From contig NZ_LN555523.1 of assembly GCF_900015215.1 (NCBI RefSeq), positions 916,912 through 980,911 of the forward strand: 64,000 nt of DNA, given 5' to 3'. Below are positions 18,553-28,651 of the stretch, piece after piece. The notes beneath the pieces were generated by a model that saw nothing but the letters and a program-made list of their open reading frames with translations, did no database searches and was not told the origin of the DNA. Every line of letters begins with the position of its first letter. Positions within the stretch are counted from its first letter, which is position 1. The translations under genes and the position numbers were made by a program. The DNA is from Romboutsia ilealis (GTDB lineage: Bacteria > Bacillota > Clostridia > Peptostreptococcales > Peptostreptococcaceae).

Positions 18553-19920
18553 TTACTCAGAATCAATTAAGTAGCATTCTGATAATTGCGTATCATTTAG
18601 TAAAGTATTAATCTTTCTCCTATAATCAAAAGCTAATGGAATTGCAGCACTAAGCCAAGCAACCGGACTTGCTATGCATATACCTAAATATCCAATAAAT
18701 GTAGGTAATGTAAAGGCAACAACTGTTCTAGCTAAAAGTTCATAAAAACCAGCCATCATTGGAATGAAGGTATAACCCATTCCCTGAAGAGCATTTCTGT
18801 AAATAAATATTAAGCTAAGAGGTATAAAGAATATTGACACTGTAGTTAAATATAATTTAGCAGTATCTATAACACTATTATCTGAATTTGAAATGAACAT
18901 TTTGATAAAGAATTCGCCAAATAAAATAAGTATAAAGCCAGAAATAAGACCTATAATTATATTTATCATAGTGCATTTCTTTACGCCTTCTTTAATACGT
19001 TCAATATTTCCAGCACCAAGGTTTTGAGCACAATATGTTGCCATAGTTACACCAAATGTAATACTAGGTTGCATTACAAGTTGTTCAACCTTAGAAGCAG
19101 CTGTATGAGCAGCAACAACATTAGAACCGAAAGAATTAATTGCAGATTGAAGTATTATTACACCTATAGCAGTTATTGAAAATTGTAATGCCATAGGTAG
19201 ACCTATTTTTAAATGGGTTACAAAATGTTTAGTTCCAGTTATAAAGTGCTTTTTTTCAAGTTTAAGTATTGGATATTTTTTAGCAGTATATATTAAACAT
19301 AATAAACCAGCGACTCCTTGAGAAATAACTGTAGCATAAGCTGCACCAGCAACTCCTATTTTAAAATTAATGATAAATACTAAGTCTAATACTATATTTA
19401 AAATAGATGATACAATTAAAAAATATAATGGGGTTTTACTATCTCCAATAGATCTTAATATACTTGATATCATATTGTAGAAAAATGCAGCAAAAGTTCC
19501 TGCATATATTATAACAATATATGAGTATGAATTATTTATTATATCTTTTGGTGTATTCATTAAACGAAGTAAAGGCTTTGATGTAAATATACTTATAATA
19601 GTAATTATAATAGCCATTGCAATTGATAAAATAATTGAACTAGCTACAGCTTCTTTTAAACCTTCATTATCATTAGCACCAAATCTTTGAGATATTAATA
19701 CAGAAAAACCAGAACAAAGTCCAAGAATAAATCCAAGTATTAAAAATGACATAGAACTCGTTGATCCAACAGCTGCAAGTGCTTTTACTCCAAGAAACTT
19801 TCCAACTATTATAGTATCGACCATACTATAAAACTGCTGGAATATATTACCAATTAATAAAGGTATAGAGAAAAATAAAATCAATTTTACAGGACTTCCT
19901 GTAGTCATGTCTTTTGTCAT
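18553..19920 (-). CDS. MATE-family efflux transporter
   Basis: This 455-residue, 12-TM protein has two homologous MatE halves (about residues 15-215 and 240-430). It begins MTKDMTTGSPVKLILFFSIPLLIGNIFQQFYSMVDTIIVG in outline, with the family-typical first helix and loop. Such proteins export drugs or metabolites using Na+ or H+ gradients. AAAGGAGG lies seven bases before the ATG. It is monocistronic by spacing. No regulator is adjacent, and the substrate is unknown. Confidence 0.92.
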   Translation of the reverse strand: MTKDMTTGSPVKLILFFSIPLLIGNIFQQFYSMVDTIIVGKFLGVKALAAVGSTSSMSFLILGFILGLCSGFSVLISQRFGANDNEGLKEAVASSIILSIAMAIIITIISIFTSKPLLRLMNTPKDIINNSYSYIVIIYAGTFAAFFYNMISSILRSIGDSKTPLYFLIVSSILNIVLDLVFIINFKIGVAGAAYATVISQGVAGLLCLIYTAKKYPILKLEKKHFITGTKHFVTHLKIGLPMALQFSITAIGVIILQSAINSFGSNVVAAHTAASKVEQLVMQPSITFGVTMATYCAQNLGAGNIERIKEGVKKCTMINIIIGLISGFILILFGEFFIKMFISNSDNSVIDTAKLYLTTVSIFFIPLSLIFIYRNALQGMGYTFIPMMAGFYELLARTVVAFTLPTFIGYLGICIASPVAWLSAAIPLAFDYRRKINTLLNDTQLSECYLIDSE

Positions 19921-20337
19921 AAGGGCCTCCTTTTAACATTGTTGAAATATATTCATCTAATTAGAATAACATTGTCTGTATTTACAATCAACAATAAAAT
20001 AAATACTTATAATTTTTATACGACATGATATATATATTAAAATTTTGTATAAGTTGATACATATATTATAAAATATAAGAAGAGAGAGTATCTTTATAAA
20101 GCTATTAGATTTGATATGAGTAATAAGGTTAGATATATAAATTTAATCTTATAAAATATAAATAACATTTTAAAACTGGATATAAGTTTGAATACTACAA
20201 TTATTAAATTCATTAAGTTGTATTAAAATATCTTTGAATAAACGAGCTAAATTTACGATAATATTATTAAATAATAGACTATATAGTAGAAAAATATTAT
20301 AGAAAACACTTTAATCAAGATAAGATTGGTATAAAAT
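19921..20337. other. Intergenic region behind the MATE gene
   Basis: More than 400 AT-rich bases with no convincing reading frame, repeat or RNA structure. It must hold the MATE promoter on the minus strand. Confidence 0.5.
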
Positions 20338-20379
20338 AAAAAGCTGTTATACGAGTAAATAATAATACAACAGCTTTTT
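20338..20379 (-). terminator. Terminator of the membrane protein gene at 20397
   Basis: AAAAAGCTGTT at 20338-20348 pairs with AACAGCTTTTT at 20369-20379 around a 20-base loop. The T-run lies on the minus strand. Confidence 0.75.
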
Positions 20380-20396
20380 ATTTATTTCTATAAAAC

Positions 20397-21371
20397 TTAT
20401 TTATAGAAATTATTATCTCTAAGCATTTGAGCATGTTGACGATTAATTAAAAATTGTTTCAACTCAGTCAAGCATAAGAATAAGATAGCTCTATTTTCAA
20501 ACTCTACTCTATCTATAGGAAGAGGTTGATTTCTCATATTTAGAACTAGCCTATTTAATTCCTCAAGAAGTAGATGCACAGTTTCTAATTCAAAAGCAGA
20601 ATGACCTATTTTGTGTATAAAGGCAGAAATAATATGAGCTTGTGGGGGAGCAGAATTTAGTTGTGATGCATAGCTATATAAATTTTCTAGGATATCTCGT
20701 TGATTTTTTATAATTTCCATATGGTCTAAGAAAAATCTAGTATCACTTAACAGGTTATTATTAATATTATTATAAGCCTCAGAAATACTATTATCAATAA
20801 GTCGGTTTAATGTATTTAGATCCTGATTATACATATTTTTATTTTCAGGTGTTACAATAAAATCTGCAATATCTATAAGTACAGTGCTTACTTCTTCTTG
20901 TAGCTTTCTTTGACCTTCATATATTTTATTTATATTTGTAGGAATATACATATTTATTATGACACCTATACTAGCTCCTATTGTAAATATTCCTGCTTCA
21001 TTTAAAATCCAACTAAAAGATATTTCTCCTTGTAAGAAGTAATGAGATGCAATAACTACACACATAGCAATAACATCTTGAATTTCTAATAAGAAACAAA
21101 TGGATATAATTATAAATATAAATATTGAAAATGAAGTTAAATGGTATCCTAAAATATTAAAACATAAGTATGAAAAGATAGTACATAAAATAAAACCATA
21201 AATCTTTCCAATAACACCTTTAAGAGTTTCTTTTTTAGTATTTTTTACGGTAAGTAATACTATAACTCCAGCAACCATTGAATATTCTAATTTTAATAAC
21301 CACGCAATAAATATAGCAAGAGAAGATCCAAGGGATAACTTTATTATTTTAAGTAAATTAATTTTAATCAA
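20397..21371 (-). CDS. Aromatic-acid-exporter-like membrane protein (ArAE_1/DUF939)
   Basis: This protein has about 324 residues. Six closely packed hydrophobic segments occupy residues 1-150, and a soluble helical domain occupies 160-320. This matches the ArAE_1/FUSC-like family of putative aromatic acid exporters. The longest frame would start at 21416, but AGGAGG lies inside that extension, seven bases before a TTG at 21371. A TTG start giving MIKINLLKIIKLSLGSS is therefore more likely and fits the family N terminus. Transport by this clostridial branch is unproven. Confidence 0.75.
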   Translation of the reverse strand: MIKINLLKIIKLSLGSSLAIFIAWLLKLEYSMVAGVIVLLTVKNTKKETLKGVIGKIYGFILCTIFSYLCFNILGYHLTSFSIFIFIIISICFLLEIQDVIAMCVVIASHYFLQGEISFSWILNEAGIFTIGASIGVIINMYIPTNINKIYEGQRKLQEEVSTVLIDIADFIVTPENKNMYNQDLNTLNRLIDNSISEAYNNINNNLLSDTRFFLDHMEIIKNQRDILENLYSYASQLNSAPPQAHIISAFIHKIGHSAFELETVHLLLEELNRLVLNMRNQPLPIDRVEFENRAILFLCLTELKQFLINRQHAQMLRDNNFYK

Positions 21372-21569
21372 GTATAAACCTCCTGTAGATAAATATAATA
21401 AGGACAATTGTATCATAAAATTTATGTAGTTTAAAATGATGTTTACTAAATAATATAATACTTAGATATATATAATAGTAGTTTATATCAAATTTATAAT
21501 AATATATCAGTTGTTATTTATATTTAATATTAACTTGAAAAAATCTAATATATAAAATATTGCAAAATA

Positions 21570-21598
21570 TGTAAAAATATGTTAAAGTAATAAACGTA
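21570..21598 (+). promoter_or_regulatory. Promoter of the riboswitch-controlled M60 gene
   Basis: TTGCAA (21570-21575) and TAAAGT (21593-21598) have 17-bp spacing. The predicted start lies just before the aptamer. Confidence 0.55.
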
Positions 21599-21604
21599 AA
21601 ATTT

Positions 21605-21682
21605 AATAGGCAAACCTAAGGAAACTTAGGGACGCAAAGCTATAGGGACTAAGGTATATACTATGTCAGCCAGTTGCCAAAG
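21605..21682 (+). ncRNA. Cyclic di-GMP class I riboswitch (GEMM-I)
   Basis: The conserved elements appear in order. The closing stem is GGCAA...TTGCC (21609-21613 with 21674-21678). Then AACC leads into a hairpin, CCTAAG with a GAAA tetraloop and CTTAGG (21615-21630). GGACGCAAAGC follows, then a second arm TATAGGGACTAAGG...TCAGCC that should carry the tetraloop receptor. This is the standard clostridial GEMM-I layout. It lies 173 bases before the M60 peptidase start with a terminator between them, so c-di-GMP should control transcription of that gene. Whether binding turns the gene on or off cannot be decided by eye. Confidence 0.92.
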
Positions 21683-21763
21683 AGTACATTATACTTTTTG
21701 TTTTAAGTTTAATTATTGTATTTAGTTATACTTATAATAAAAATATTTAATTATTAAGCTTAC

Positions 21764-21793
21764 AAAGCTACTCTTTTTGAGTAGCTTTTTTTA
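21764..21793 (+). terminator. Riboswitch expression-platform terminator
   Basis: AAGCTACTC, loop TTTTT and GAGTAGCTT are followed by Ts. The sequence AAAGAGTA at 21679-21686, right after the aptamer closing stem, can pair with TACTCTTT of the terminator's left arm and loop. It is a candidate antiterminator. Confidence 0.85.
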
Positions 21794-21850
21794 TATATAA
21801 TACTAAAATTAATGTACTTCTGAGGTATAAAATAAATCAGGAGGTAAAAG

Positions 21851-24800
21851 ATGCATAAGAAAAAAATTGCAGCTATGACAATGGCAATAATAATTTCTAA
21901 TTTCTCAGCTACAACACTAGAAGTTTTAGCAGATGAGATATCAAATAACACTTCAGTATTAGAAATAAATGATAATAAAGAAGTGACTAAGGCGATTGTA
22001 AATAAATTTGATTTATACAATAGTGATAAATTAAATGATTACAATAGCATATTCAAAATTGACAATTCAAAAATAAAATCTATAACTAATAATGGTGGAC
22101 AATATAGTGATTCATCAATTGATAAAGCTATAGATAATAATCTAAATACTCATTGGGAAACAGGAAAACAAAATAATTCTGAGTTTACAAATGAGGTAGT
22201 ATTTACATTTAATGAAATAACAGATTTAAATAGAATAGTATATGCTGCAAGACAAGATAGTGCAAAAGGAAAGGGATTTGCACAAGAATTTGAAATATAT
22301 TCATCTCTTACTGATGATGGAGATGATTTTATTTTAGTAAGTGAAGGAGAATATAAAGGTTCAACTGGAGATTTAGTTGAAATAAAGTTTAATTCAGCTA
22401 AGTTTAAAAGATTAAAATTTAAATTTAAAAAAGCTAATCAAAACTGGGCATCAGCATCTGAATTTATGCTTTATAAAGAAGACCAAGTATATGATAAAGT
22501 TAAAAATTTATTTACAGATTCTAATATGAATAGTATAAACGAAGAATTTAATAGTATTGAAAAAATAAATGTTTTAGAAGAAGAAGCTAAAAATCATCCG
22601 CTATATGAAGATTTTAAAGAAGATATTGATAATGCTAAATTAATTTTAGCAAATAAAGAAGTACAATATATAGAAGCGAGTGTTTCTAAATTTGAAGAGA
22701 TGGATAGTGAGAATATATCTAAATATGATGAAATATATAAATTACCTTTAGATAAAATAACTAAGATAACAACAAATGGTTCTCAATATTCAGATAATGT
22801 AATACAACTAGCAATAGATGGTGATGTAAACACAAAATGGCATTCAGGAAAGAAAAATTCTAGTGATTTTACAAATGAAGTTATAATTGAGTTAGATGAA
22901 CTTACTACATTAAATAGAATAACATATACATCACCTCGTGGGACAAATAGAGGATTTGCAGAAGAGTTTGAAATATACGCGTCAAGAACTTCTAAAGGAG
23001 ATACTTTTGAAAGAGTATCATCAGGAACTATGACAAAGACTCAAGATACTATGGAGATAAGATTTAATCCAACAGAGTTTAAAAGAGTAAAATTTGTGTA
23101 TAAAAAAGGATATGAAGATTGGGCTTGTGCAGCAGAATTTGGATTATATAAGCAAGATGAATTATCTGAAAAAATGGATAGGTTATTTACAGATTCTAGT
23201 ATGAGTGAAGTAAGTGATGAATTCAATTCCTTAGATAAAATTACAGCTCTAGAAAATGAAGTGAATAACCATATAATGTCGAGTATGTATAAAGAAGATT
23301 TAGAAAACGCTAAAATTTTAATAAATCAACAAAAGGTAGAAGCTACAACTGCCGTTACGAAAAAATTTGAACATTATTCTAATGAAGAATATTCAAATTT
23401 ATTTAAAATGGATAATAACAATATAAAGAGTATTAGAAACAATGCAGGTAATTATTCAAATCAAGTAATAACAAATGCTATTGATGGTAACTTAGATACA
23501 TATTGGGAAACTAATAAAGCAAATACAAGTGAGTTTACAAATGAAGTAGAAGTAGAATTTAAAGAAACTGTAGAATTAGATAAAATAGTATATGGAGCAA
23601 GAAAATCTGACAATAAAGGATTTGCTAAGGACTTTGAAATTTATGGTTCTACAACATCTAAAGGGGATACATATCAACTTATAGCAACTGGAAGTCATGA
23701 AAAAGTATCAGGTTTAGTTGAGGCGAAGTTTAAACCGACTAAATTTAAGAGAGTTAAATTTAAATTTAAAAACTCAGATCAAAATTGGGCTACATTATCA
23801 GAAATCGCATTTTATAAGCAAGATAAAATAGCTGAAAAAGTGGCATCATTATTTACTAATGGATTAATGAATGAATTATCAGAAGAATTTAATACTTTAG
23901 ATAAAATTCAAGCTTTAGAAAAAGAAGTAACATCACATCCTTTAAAAGAATTATTTATAGATGATATAAATCTTGCAAAGGATATAATTAATAATAAAGT
24001 AAATTTAAATAAAACTATTGAATTAGAGAGAAGAGGCAATTCAGTACAAGAAGCTAATAAAAGAAAGCTATGGGGATTTAAGGACTGGCAAGTAACTGGA
24101 TTAACGGCAAGACCTGGTGATGTTTTAGAAATATATGTAGACGTAAAAGATGGAGAGCCAACTCCAAGCTTATTATATAAGCAAGCATTAAATAGACATG
24201 GTGGTTCAACTACATTTAACTTAGTAAAAGGAAAAAATACAATAGTTATACCTGAATATAATAATGAAGCAGATGATGTAATACCAGGTACTATATATGG
24301 TGGAGCTCTATATTTTACTAACTATGAAAGTGATAAACAAACTGTATCACCTAAGGTAAGAATAGAAGGTGCTAAACAATATCCTATGTATGTAGATGGT
24401 AAATCTAATGATGAACAAGTAATGAAGGATTTAGAGGAATATGTTAATAAGATAAATGAAGATCCATCAAATACAGTAGATGTATTTGATGTAAGTACAA
24501 ATCAGACATTAGTAACTGTAAAGGCAACAGATGCATTACAATGGTATAAGGATAATGATAAGATGCCAAGTTTTACTGCAAATAACTGGGAAAGAGTAAT
24601 GGATGATGTATATGAGTTTTGGGGATTTGACAATTCAACAGAGTTAAATTCAAGATTTAATTCAAGGATGATATTTATGCCTAAAAATTTAACTAATGGA
24701 GTATTTATGAACGCTGGAGGTGGTATTGTAGGTGTTGGAACTGGAAGTCAGGATGCTTTATTAAGTGCAAATAGAGGTTGGGGATTAATGCATGAAATAG

Positions 24801-27625
24801 GACATAATATGGATACAGCAGGTAGAGCCATGCCAGAACTAACTAACAATATACTTCCAATATACATGGCTACAGTAGATGGGAATGTAAGTAGGATTAC
24901 AACAGATAATGTTTGGGAGCGAAAAATATATCCTAAAGTTACAAAACAAGATTACAGTGATAATTTATGGCAAGAAGAAAGTGGAGAAGATAGCTTAGCA
25001 CAATTATCTCCATTATGGCAATTAAATCTTTATGACAATACGTTTTATCCTAAATTTGAGCAAGTATATAGAGCTAATGATTTTAACTTACAAAATAGAC
25101 AACAAATAATAGAGTCTTGGGTAAAAGTATCTTCAGATATACTTGAGCTTAATCTATATGAGTTTTTCTCAAGACATGGAATACATGCAAGTGAAGAAAT
25201 AAAAGAAGCAGTATCAAAATATCCAGAGCCAAATAAGAAATTGTGGTACTTAAATGATAATAAACTTAATTATGATGGTAATGGATTTAGTGAAGATACT
25301 AATTTAGATGTTTCGCTTAGTAGATTAGATAATGAAATAAAGTTAACATTTAATATAGATGATAATTCGAAATCAGATTTATTAGGATATGAAATATTAA
25401 AAGATGGTGAGGTAATAGGATTTACTTCAACTAATACTTTTATAGATACTGATGTAGATAAAATGAAGAATTCTAGATATGAAGTGATACCTTATGATAA
25501 TAATTTAGGAACATGTGATTCTGTTATAATAAATTCATTTGCGCCTACTATAATCACTCAACAAAAAAAGATAACTTTAAAATTAAGAGAAGAATTTAAT
25601 CCTATGGATTATATAAAAGTATTAGACAATGAAGGAAATGACATAACATCTAAGGTTGAAGTTGAACATAATGTAAATACTAATAATAAAGGTTTATATC
25701 AAGTTAAGTATACAGTTAACGATAAAGATTTAGTATCAGAAAAGATTATAGAGATTGAAGTAGTAAGTGATTATGATTATTTATCAGATGATGAGTGGAA
25801 ATCTGTAGAAACTCAATGGGGGACTCCAAGAAGAAACTCTAATATAAAAGGTATGGTAAATCAAGGTATAAAAACATTTGAAAAAGGATTTGGGATACAC
25901 GCAAATGGAAAAATTATTTATGATTTAAGCAATAAAGATTATGACACATTTGAAGCTTTAATTGGAGTGGATCCAAGTGTAGGAGAGAATAGTAACTCTA
26001 GTATAACATTTAAGGTATTAGGTGATGGAAAAACTTTAGCTACAACAAATGTTATGAAGTATTCAGATGATATGGCATATATAAGTGTTCCGGTTAAAGG
26101 TGTAAAAGAATTAATAATAGAAGTTAATGATGGTGGAAACGGAAATACATGCGATCATGGTGTTATAGCAAATCCTAAGCTAACAACAAACAATGCTAAA
26201 CCAAAAATTAATGTTGGTGATAAAGCATTAAAATTAGGAGAAAAAATTGATTTAATGAATGAGGTTACTGCTATAGATGCCGAAGATGGAAATATAACAT
26301 CTAAATTACAAGTTAGTGGAAAAGTAAACTTTAATAAATCAGGAAAATATCCTATAACATATAGAGTAACTGATAGTGATAGTAATGTAGTTGAAAAAAC
26401 TATAACTATATCAGTAGTAAATATGGATGATTATAAATATCTAACAGAGTACGATTGGAAGAGTGCTAACTGTGGATGGGGAAGTGTAAACAAAGATAAA
26501 GCTGTAAGCGGAAATATGTTAAGACTTACAGATAAAGATAATAACGAAGTAGCATATGAAAAAGGAATAGGAACTCATGCAACATCAACAATTATTTATG
26601 ATTTAAGTGATAAAGATTATTCATACTTCACATCATATATAGGCGTAGATAGAGCTATGTATGGCACTGTTGGATCTGTTGAATTTAAAGTTTATGTTGA
26701 TGGAAATCTTAAATATGAAAGTGGATTAATGAATTCAAGAGATCCTCAAAAATACATAGAAGTTGATATAAACGGTGCAAAAGAATTAAAATTAGTAGCA
26801 ACTGATGGTGGAAATGGAAATGGTTCGGACCATGCTACATGGGCTAATACAAAGCTTCACTTTGCTAATGAGGAAGTAGTTGATTATAAAGCATTAGAAG
26901 ATATAGTTTTAAGAGTAAATGAATATGATAAACATTTATTTACACCTGAATCTTTTGAAGTGCTTGAAATAGCTTTAAATAAGGCCAATATTATGATAGA
27001 AGATAAAATAAGCTCTCAAGATGAAGTAAATTTAATGATTGAAGAATTAAACTCAGCTATTGAAAATTTAGAAGAGAATATAGATTTAAATGAAATTGTA
27101 AATATAAAAGATAAATATCTTAAATTAAGCATAAAAAAAGAACTTAATTTATCAAGTGATACTATAACAGTAGGTGATATACAAAATCTTATTAGATTAA
27201 ATGTTCAAGGAGCTGAAAGTTTAGAAGGATTACAATATGCAAAAAATTTAGAATCATTAAACATAGAATATAATGAAATAAATGATTTATCACCGCTTAA
27301 AGATCTTAAAAAACTAACAGATTTAAAAGCTAATCCTCAAATAATATCAGCTGGAACAGTTTATAAGAAAGATAATAACTTAACAATAGACTATGATGTT
27401 TTAAATAGAAAAGGTGAAAAATTATTACCAACAAAGATTATAGTAAGAAATAATAAAACATTAAATGATACTACTTTAAATATAGAAGAGTGTTTAGATG
27501 AAAAAGGAATGATATCTTTTGACACTACAAACTTTGATGAGAATGTATATAGCGTATACTTAGGATATGAAGACACTAATGACAATTATTTAGCTCAAGT
27601 TTTATTTATGTTTGATAATAGATAA
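21851..27625 (+). CDS. Secreted M60 (enhancin/mucin-type) zinc metallopeptidase, multi-domain
   Basis: This 1924-residue protein has a signal peptide at residues 1-28. Three F5/8-type-C-like carbohydrate-binding modules follow, each with a helical tail (about 77-270, 307-500, 527-715), clearly repeats of one another. The M60 domain is at about 717-1130 with zinc motif HEIGH (His981, Glu982, His985) in GWGLMHEIGHNMD. After it come FN3/Ig-like parts, two NPCBM-like domains (about 1307-1445 and 1527-1673) split by a DUF5011-like Ig domain, a FIVAR-like helical unit (1677-1745), and an internalin-like LRR-Ig tail. There is no LPxTG motif or C-terminal membrane segment. M60 enzymes of this kind cleave mucin-type O-glycoproteins. 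Host glycoprotein degradation under c-di-GMP control is the likely role. Confidence 0.92.
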   Translation: MHKKKIAAMTMAIIISNFSATTLEVLADEISNNTSVLEINDNKEVTKAIVNKFDLYNSDKLNDYNSIFKIDNSKIKSITNNGGQYSDSSIDKAIDNNLNTHWETGKQNNSEFTNEVVFTFNEITDLNRIVYAARQDSAKGKGFAQEFEIYSSLTDDGDDFILVSEGEYKGSTGDLVEIKFNSAKFKRLKFKFKKANQNWASASEFMLYKEDQVYDKVKNLFTDSNMNSINEEFNSIEKINVLEEEAKNHPLYEDFKEDIDNAKLILANKEVQYIEASVSKFEEMDSENISKYDEIYKLPLDKITKITTNGSQYSDNVIQLAIDGDVNTKWHSGKKNSSDFTNEVIIELDELTTLNRITYTSPRGTNRGFAEEFEIYASRTSKGDTFERVSSGTMTKTQDTMEIRFNPTEFKRVKFVYKKGYEDWACAAEFGLYKQDELSEKMDRLFTDSSMSEVSDEFNSLDKITALENEVNNHIMSSMYKEDLENAKILINQQKVEATTAVTKKFEHYSNEEYSNLFKMDNNNIKSIRNNAGNYSNQVITNAIDGNLDTYWETNKANTSEFTNEVEVEFKETVELDKIVYGARKSDNKGFAKDFEIYGSTTSKGDTYQLIATGSHEKVSGLVEAKFKPTKFKRVKFKFKNSDQNWATLSEIAFYKQDKIAEKVASLFTNGLMNELSEEFNTLDKIQALEKEVTSHPLKELFIDDINLAKDIINNKVNLNKTIELERRGNSVQEANKRKLWGFKDWQVTGLTARPGDVLEIYVDVKDGEPTPSLLYKQALNRHGGSTTFNLVKGKNTIVIPEYNNEADDVIPGTIYGGALYFTNYESDKQTVSPKVRIEGAKQYPMYVDGKSNDEQVMKDLEEYVNKINEDPSNTVDVFDVSTNQTLVTVKATDALQWYKDNDKMPSFTANNWERVMDDVYEFWGFDNSTELNSRFNSRMIFMPKNLTNGVFMNAGGGIVGVGTGSQDALLSANRGWGLMHEIGHNMDTAGRAMPELTNNILPIYMATVDGNVSRITTDNVWERKIYPKVTKQDYSDNLWQEESGEDSLAQLSPLWQLNLYDNTFYPKFEQVYRANDFNLQNRQQIIESWVKVSSDILELNLYEFFSRHGIHASEEIKEAVSKYPEPNKKLWYLNDNKLNYDGNGFSEDTNLDVSLSRLDNEIKLTFNIDDNSKSDLLGYEILKDGEVIGFTSTNTFIDTDVDKMKNSRYEVIPYDNNLGTCDSVIINSFAPTIITQQKKITLKLREEFNPMDYIKVLDNEGNDITSKVEVEHNVNTNNKGLYQVKYTVNDKDLVSEKIIEIEVVSDYDYLSDDEWKSVETQWGTPRRNSNIKGMVNQGIKTFEKGFGIHANGKIIYDLSNKDYDTFEALIGVDPSVGENSNSSITFKVLGDGKTLATTNVMKYSDDMAYISVPVKGVKELIIEVNDGGNGNTCDHGVIANPKLTTNNAKPKINVGDKALKLGEKIDLMNEVTAIDAEDGNITSKLQVSGKVNFNKSGKYPITYRVTDSDSNVVEKTITISVVNMDDYKYLTEYDWKSANCGWGSVNKDKAVSGNMLRLTDKDNNEVAYEKGIGTHATSTIIYDLSDKDYSYFTSYIGVDRAMYGTVGSVEFKVYVDGNLKYESGLMNSRDPQKYIEVDINGAKELKLVATDGGNGNGSDHATWANTKLHFANEEVVDYKALEDIVLRVNEYDKHLFTPESFEVLEIALNKANIMIEDKISSQDEVNLMIEELNSAIENLEENIDLNEIVNIKDKYLKLSIKKELNLSSDTITVGDIQNLIRLNVQGAESLEGLQYAKNLESLNIEYNEINDLSPLKDLKKLTDLKANPQIISAGTVYKKDNNLTIDYDVLNRKGEKLLPTKIIVRNNKTLNDTTLNIEECLDEKGMISFDTTNFDENVYSVYLGYEDTNDNYLAQVLFMFDNR

Positions 27626-27631
27626 AATGAT

Positions 27632-27670
27632 AAAATGGGACTTAATATATTTTATTAAGTCCCATTTTTT
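27632..27670. terminator. Terminator after the M60 gene
   Basis: AATGGGACTTAATA pairs with TTATTAAGTCCCATT, followed by a T-run. It is shared with the convergent gene at 27719. Confidence 0.9.
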
Positions 27671-27718
27671 ATAAACTATTTTGTAGTTTTTTATCATTTA
27701 AAAATATAATATTTATTT

Positions 27719-28345
27719 TTATTTATTAAATAGATAAGTAGTTAAATCTTTTTCATTTAAATCTATACCTAAATAGTAGACTATATTGTTTTCTAGCAAA
27801 TAATAAACATATCTTGATGTATCTAATCCTATTTTATCATTACAAACAGTATACAAGTTAGTTCTGAAAATTTGAGTACTACCAAACTTTCTATAAAGTG
27901 CAAAATTTCTTTTAAATTTTTTATCAATAATAGTATTAGTATTCTTAAAAGCTTTAATAAAAGGCACTTCATTTATAACTTTGTCGTTTAAATAAATACA
28001 CTTTAAGTCAAAACTTTCATTTTTACCATTTGATAAATCTTCCCATAAATCAATAAGGTTGCTATCCTTTAATAACTCTAGTCCTACTGTAGGAGGGACA
28101 ACAATTAAGTTAGTAGAATCTTCAGTACCTTCAGTACCATTATTCCAATTTATGCTAAGTTCATCATCTTCAATAAAATATACTACTCCTAATTCATTTG
28201 TATTGTTTTTATGAGATACTATATCTCCTACATCAAATGAAGTTTTGTATTCATAATTTTCAGGTAATATTAAATGTCTATTTATCACAGAAAATTTAGA
28301 TACAATATCTTTTTTTTCTAATTCTTCTTTTGTTATAAAGTTCAT
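27719..28345 (-). CDS. Hypothetical protein, 208 aa
   Basis: This is a soluble 208-residue protein starting MNFITKEELEKKDIV, with TAGGAGG seven bases before the ATG. A beta-rich middle (DVGDIVSHKNNTNELGVVYFIEDD) resembles a small SH3-like fold, followed by an alpha/beta C terminus. There is no signal peptide, membrane span or Cys cluster. It is convergent with the M60 gene and divergent from the sigma-factor operon. I do not recognise the family, and no function can be proposed. Confidence 0.75.
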   Translation of the reverse strand: MNFITKEELEKKDIVSKFSVINRHLILPENYEYKTSFDVGDIVSHKNNTNELGVVYFIEDDELSINWNNGTEGTEDSTNLIVVPPTVGLELLKDSNLIDLWEDLSNGKNESFDLKCIYLNDKVINEVPFIKAFKNTNTIIDKKFKRNFALYRKFGSTQIFRTNLYTVCNDKIGLDTSRYVYYLLENNIVYYLGIDLNEKDLTTYLFNK

Positions 28346-28600
28346 ACTATTCCTCCTAAAATCTTCCTATCTAAACTATAACACGATTAAGTAAATTTAT
28401 CACTATTAAATAAAAGATATATTTATATAATAACCACTGTATATGTAAAATAATTAATAATTTATATTGTTTGCAAATTTTAAATTTTAAATATTAAATG
28501 TAAAAGAATATTAACTAAAGAGGCTGATAAATATAAAGATAATAAAATATTAATAAATAATCATTTGAAAAAATTACCACATATAAAATTAAAAAAATAA
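28346..28600. other. Intergenic region, sigma operon side
   Basis: AT-rich divergent promoter region. Nothing recognised beyond the ECF-like promoter described separately. Confidence 0.5.
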
Positions 28601-28626
28601 AACTTTTATTTATATATATATCGTCT
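28598..28626 (+). promoter_or_regulatory. Probable ECF (sigma-V-like) autoregulated promoter
   Basis: AAAACTTTT at about 28599-28607 and ATCGTCTA at 28620-28627 resemble the ECF/sigma-V pattern (AAC ... CGTC). The AAC-to-CGTC gap is 18 bases, slightly longer than usual. It lies about 25 bases before the sigma gene start. Confidence 0.6.
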
Positions 28627-28651
28627 AGTATACGAGAGGTGAATAGATAAG

